From positions 1 to 7,531 of the forward strand of contig CALGTD010000081.1 in assembly GCA_937901895.1 (NCBI GenBank): a stretch of DNA of 7,531 nucleotides, given 5' to 3'. The first letter of the stretch is position 1, and the number at the start of each line of letters is the position of its first letter. The notes beneath the pieces are model-generated. The model ran no database searches, was not told where the DNA came from, and worked only from the letters and a program-made list of their open reading frames with translations. Below, piece after piece: positions 4,837 through 7,531 of this stretch. A program made the translations under genes and the position numbers. This stretch comes from an uncultured Spartobacteria bacterium. Its GTDB lineage: Bacteria > Verrucomicrobiota > Verrucomicrobiia > Chthoniobacterales > JAATET01.

Positions 4837-5720
4837 CCATGGCACGATCCCTCACACCTGCCGCCCGCTCGGAGAGCCTCATCGAGGCGCTGCCCTACAT
4901 CCAGAAGTTCCGCGGCCAGACCTTCGTCATCAAATACGGCGGCAGTGCCATGGAAGACGACCACCAGGTCGAGCGGTTGCTGCGAGATGTCGTGTTTCTC
5001 GAGGCGGTCGGAATCAATCCCGTGCTCGTGCACGGCGGCGGCAAGGCCATTTCCAGCAAAATGCGGGCCGCCGGCATTGCGCCGCGGTTCGTGAAGGGCT
5101 TGCGCGTCACCGAGGAGACCGCGGTGAAGATTGTCGAGGAGACGCTCGACGGTGAAATCAACCCCGGCATCGTTCGCTCGATCACCGCCCACGGCGGGCG
5201 CGCCCTCGGTTTTTCCGGAAAGACCGTTTTTGTTTCGCAGCGACTCGCGCCGGTCCATGATGCCGACGGCACGGAAGTCGATCTCGGCTTCGTCGGCGAG
5301 GTTGTGAACGTGATCACCGAGGAGGTGGATCACGCGGTAAAAAAGGAGATCGTTCCGGTGATCTCGCCGATTGGCGCAACCGAAGACGGGCAGGTGCTCA
5401 ACATCAATGCCGATGTCGCCGCCGCCGCGCTTGCCGCGGAGCTGAAAGCGCACAAGCTCATCTTCGTGAGCGATGTGACCGGCATCATGCGCAACCCCGC
5501 TCAAGCCGACTCGCTCATTCCCTCGGTCACCAGCGAGCAAACGCGCACGTTGATCAAGCAGAAGGTCATCGACGGTGGCATGATTCCGAAAGTGGAGTCC
5601 GCGGTCCGCGCGCTGGAGAAGGGCGTGGAGAAGATCCATCTCATCGGAGGACACATTCCGCACTGTCTGCTGCTGGAGATCTTCACCAACGCGGGCATCG
5701 GCACGGAGATCGTGCTGTAG
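4833..5720 (+). CDS. argB: Acetylglutamate kinase (EC 2.7.2.8)
   Basis: ArgB phosphorylates N-acetylglutamate with ATP, the second step of the pathway and usually the controlled one. The 295 residues carry the amino-acid-kinase fold marks: V-I-K-Y-G-G-S-A-M (phosphate loop with lysine), V-H-G-G-G-K-A-I-S, the L-R-V-T block, the I-N-A-D-V-A-A-A-A-L-A segment, V-S-D-V-T-G-I-M, and G-G-M-I-P-K-V near the nucleotide site. The ending G-I-G-T-E-I-V-L is typical. About 25 residues precede the kinase core (S-L-I-E-A-L-P-Y-I-Q-K-F). This matches the N-terminal helix that links dimers into hexamers in arginine-inhibited enzymes, so feedback inhibition is likely. Two in-frame ATGs exist, at 4833 and 4839. 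I chose 4833 because it overlaps the argJ stop as ATGA, a normal coupling arrangement; 4839 would drop only two residues. No later arg gene follows. Confidence 0.97.
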   Translation: MTMARSLTPAARSESLIEALPYIQKFRGQTFVIKYGGSAMEDDHQVERLLRDVVFLEAVGINPVLVHGGGKAISSKMRAAGIAPRFVKGLRVTEETAVKIVEETLDGEINPGIVRSITAHGGRALGFSGKTVFVSQRLAPVHDADGTEVDLGFVGEVVNVITEEVDHAVKKEIVPVISPIGATEDGQVLNINADVAAAALAAELKAHKLIFVSDVTGIMRNPAQADSLIPSVTSEQTRTLIKQKVIDGGMIPKVESAVRALEKGVEKIHLIGGHIPHCLLLEIFTNAGIGTEIVL

Positions 5721-5782
5721 GCAGCGGGTTGGGTGGCGGTTCCGTTTCCGACGCGCATCGCATCCATCGGCGCCCACATTCG

Positions 5783-6445
5783 ATGAGCGATTCCTTTTCC
5801 GCTTTCCTGGCGGTCCATGTGGTGGCCGGAACGATTGCTCTGATCGTGGCGCCGCTTGCGATGGTGACCGCGAAAGGGCGGATCTGGCATCGCAGGTGGG
5901 GAAGGATTTATTTCTGGATGATGGCGGTCGTCGCCGCGACGGCTGCGGCGATGTGCTGGCTGCGGAGCGGGCTCTTCCTTTTCCTGGTGGCCATCTTCAG
6001 CTTTTACCTCGCGCTTACGGGATACACGGCATTGCGGCGGAAGTCTCCCGCGAGGAGCGCTTCCCCATTGGAATGGCTCAGCGCGATCGTGATGCTTTTC
6101 ACCGGAGGTGTGCTGGTGGCGACGGCGTTCCGTCCCGCAGGTTCCGGCGGATTCTGGATTCCACTCGTCTTTGGTGCGATCGGACTTTTTCTGGCGGGGC
6201 AGCAGATCTTCCGTTTTGTGAAACCGTCGCCGGATGCGCGGGCGTGGATTTACGCCCACATGACCCGGTTTCTCGCGGCCTACATTGCCACCGTGTCGGC
6301 TTTCTCCGTCGTCAACTTCACGTTTCTTCCGCCGCTCTGGCGCTGGCTGTGGCCAACGTTTGCTGGAACGATCGGGATCGTTTTCTGGAGACGACACTAC
6401 GAGAAGCGCTTTCAGTCTGCAGCGACGCGCGGCGCGCTTTCGTAG
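5783..6445 (+). CDS. DUF2306-like seven-helix membrane protein
   Basis: A 220-residue integral membrane protein of unknown function. Hydrophobic helices lie at about residues 5-28, 42-60, 63-83, 98-117, 122-142, 163-180 and 185-202. The opening H-V-V-A-G-T-I-A-L followed by K-G-R-I-W-H-R-R-W-G-R-I-Y-F-W recalls the DUF2306 group of bacterial membrane proteins, which has conserved histidines in the first helix and first loop. Here these are H12 and H36, with another at H159 in Y-A-H-M-T-R. The C-terminal tail is basic (R-R-H-Y-E-K-R-F). The start ATG at 5783 puts the first helix close to the N-terminus. A TTG at 5729 in the same frame would add 18 charged residues and seems less likely. No good Shine-Dalgarno is present. 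It follows argB by 62 bases and precedes kup by 60, so cotranscription is possible, but nothing ties its role to arginine. The family link is by resemblance only. Confidence 0.8.
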   Translation: MSDSFSAFLAVHVVAGTIALIVAPLAMVTAKGRIWHRRWGRIYFWMMAVVAATAAAMCWLRSGLFLFLVAIFSFYLALTGYTALRRKSPARSASPLEWLSAIVMLFTGGVLVATAFRPAGSGGFWIPLVFGAIGLFLAGQQIFRFVKPSPDARAWIYAHMTRFLAAYIATVSAFSVVNFTFLPPLWRWLWPTFAGTIGIVFWRRHYEKRFQSAATRGALS

Positions 6446-6505
6446 AGACCTTCGTTGTTGGTCGGCGCTCGCATTTTGCCCGAAAATCGGAAATAAGGCC
6501 GCCCG

Positions 6506-7531
6506 ATGAGCGGCGGTGCAGATAAAAAGACGGCGGCGGCGGCCCTGGCGGCGCTCGGTGTGGTCTTCGGCGACATCGGCACGAGTCCGCTCTACACCTA
6601 CGGAACCGCTCTTGGAGCGCTCGGTGGTGCGGGTTCCGGACACGCGGTCGGCGTCGCTTCGCTGATCCTCTGGAGTTTGCTGATCCTGGTGACTTTCAAA
6701 TACGTCGGCCTTGTGATGCGGGCGGACTATCACGGGGAGGGCGGGGTGTTTGCGCTGCTTTCGTTGCTTAAGCAGAAGATCCCGTCGGGAACGGGGCTGC
6801 ACGTGCCGGGGTATGTCGTGATGCTGCTGTTCGGCGCGGCGCTGCTCTACGGAGATGGCACCATCACGCCGGCGATCTCGGTGCTTAGCGCAATCGAAGG
6901 TCTGGAAGCGGTGGACCCTGCGCTAAAGCCCGCGGTGGTCCCCATCACGGTCGGACTGCTGGCCGTGCTCTTCGCAGTGCAGCGGTTTGGAACGGGGCGA
7001 CTGGGCAGGATCTTCGGCTGGGTGATGTTGTTGTGGTTCGTGACGATCGGACTCGCAGGCCTGTCGTGGGTCGTGCGTGCTCCGGAGGTGCTGGCGGCGT
7101 TCAATCCGCTCCTCGCGCTGGAGACGCTGCGAACGGCGGGATGGTCCGTGTTTTTGCTGATGGGGGGAGTCGTCCTGGCGGTGACGGGTGTGGAGGCGCT
7201 CTATGCCGACATGGGGCACTTCGGCCGGCGGGCGATCTCGTTCGCATGGCATTTCGTCGCGCTGCCGGCATTGGTGCTCAACTATCTCGGGCAGGCGGCG
7301 CTTGCGATGCGCAGACCGCAGGACTTCGCAGGTGGAACGGCGTTTTTCGAACTGGTTCCGGACGGCTGGCCGACGATTGCCATGGTGGCGCTGGCGACGC
7401 TAGCAACGATCATCGCCTCGCAGGCGTTGATCTCCGGGGTGTTTTCGTTGACCGCGCAGGCCCGCGACCTGCGGTTCCTTCCGCGGCTGAAAATCGTCCA
7501 CACGAGTCGCGACGAACGCGGGCAGGTTTAT
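6506..7531 (+). CDS. kup: KUP-family potassium uptake transporter, N-terminal 342 residues (continues past the window)
   Basis: Kup/Trk-H type proteins import K+ with H+ across the inner membrane. The first helix carries G-V-V-F-G-D-I-G-T-S-P-L-Y-T (residues 18-31), the family signature. Later marks are F-K-Y-V (64-67), A-D-Y-H-G-E-G-G-V-F-A-L (73-84), L-Y-G-D-G-T-I-T-P-A-I-S-V-L-S-A-I-E-G-L-E (114-134, D117), T-G-V-E-A-L-Y-A-D-M-G-H-F-G (227-240) and L-N-Y-L-G-Q (258-263). The acidic residues D23, D117 and E230 stand at the membrane positions held to bind K+ or H+. At least eight hydrophobic segments are visible. The last residues, P-R-L-K-I-V-H-T-S, mark the conserved end of the helical region, before the rest of the membrane domain and the cytoplasmic C-terminal domain (usual total above 600). 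ATG 6506 has AAGG (6495-6498) seven bases upstream. The frame is open to the final base, so this is a window cut, not a truncation. The 60-base gap before it has no room for a c-di-AMP riboswitch. Confidence 0.96.
   Translation, partial: MSGGADKKTAAAALAALGVVFGDIGTSPLYTYGTALGALGGAGSGHAVGVASLILWSLLILVTFKYVGLVMRADYHGEGGVFALLSLLKQKIPSGTGLHVPGYVVMLLFGAALLYGDGTITPAISVLSAIEGLEAVDPALKPAVVPITVGLLAVLFAVQRFGTGRLGRIFGWVMLLWFVTIGLAGLSWVVRAPEVLAAFNPLLALETLRTAGWSVFLLMGGVVLAVTGVEALYADMGHFGRRAISFAWHFVALPALVLNYLGQAALAMRRPQDFAGGTAFFELVPDGWPTIAMVALATLATIIASQALISGVFSLTAQARDLRFLPRLKIVHTSRDERGQVY

Noticed and set aside
6446..6505. Possible c-di-AMP (ydaO) riboswitch before kup
   Set aside because: The gap is only 60 bases, too short for that aptamer, and no core motif is visible.
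2546..6802. Long minus-strand open frames opposite argC, argJ, argB and kup (up to 471 codons)
   Set aside because: They are arginine- and histidine-rich shadows typical of G+C-rich genes, without motifs or ribosome binding sites. The plus-strand genes are certain.
1..7531. CRISPR array, insertion sequence or phage genes
   Set aside because: There are no regularly spaced repeats, no transposase or phage motifs, and no terminal inverted repeats flanked by target duplications. The only notable direct repeat is the attC half.

Overview
The window is G+C-rich bacterial chromosome with one clearly A/T-richer insert. The split N-acetyl-arginine operon argC-argJ-argB, a kup K+ transporter, the cysI remnant and integron-type recombination sites together suggest a free-living environmental bacterium. 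Verrucomicrobiota is my best guess, from the style of the proteins and of the attC sites. No 16S or other marker gene is present, so this is tentative.

Positions 1-528 look like the distal end of an integron gene-cassette array. A complete attC-like site (18-148) is followed by a cassette carrying one small, A/T-rich membrane-protein gene (160-525). The stop codon of that gene lies inside the start of a second attC, whose other half is missing, so the array appears to break off near 528. A strong intrinsic terminator follows (641-672).

Positions 705-2494 are a worn region. It holds a frameshifted internal fragment of an assimilatory sulfite reductase hemoprotein gene (cysI, about 705-912). 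A GntR/UTRA regulator on the minus strand (912-1649) ends against that fragment. About 390 bases follow with no recognisable gene, then a tRNA-Pro(GGG) gene on the minus strand with encoded CCA (2071-2147) and a plausible promoter. Last is a secreted cytochrome-c-like gene (2223-2494, minus) that lacks a CXXCH haem motif and is frameshifted in a run of six C.

Positions 2618-5720 are the healthy core, the operon argC-argJ-argB. It has a GTG start for argC, a TTGA overlap between argC and argJ, and an ATGA overlap between argJ and argB. Together the genes carry out steps 2, 3 and 5 of arginine synthesis (ArgB kinase, ArgC reductase, ArgJ transacetylase recycling the acetyl group). ArgB has the N-terminal extension typical of arginine-inhibited enzymes.

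Positions 5783-7531 hold a seven-helix DUF2306-like membrane protein, then the first 342 codons of kup, which runs off the end of the window.

The most unusual part is the left edge: a truncated cassette array next to gene debris, about 1.5 kb from a tRNA gene. I did not find an undescribed multi-gene system. The cassette protein of unknown function is the most novel gene.
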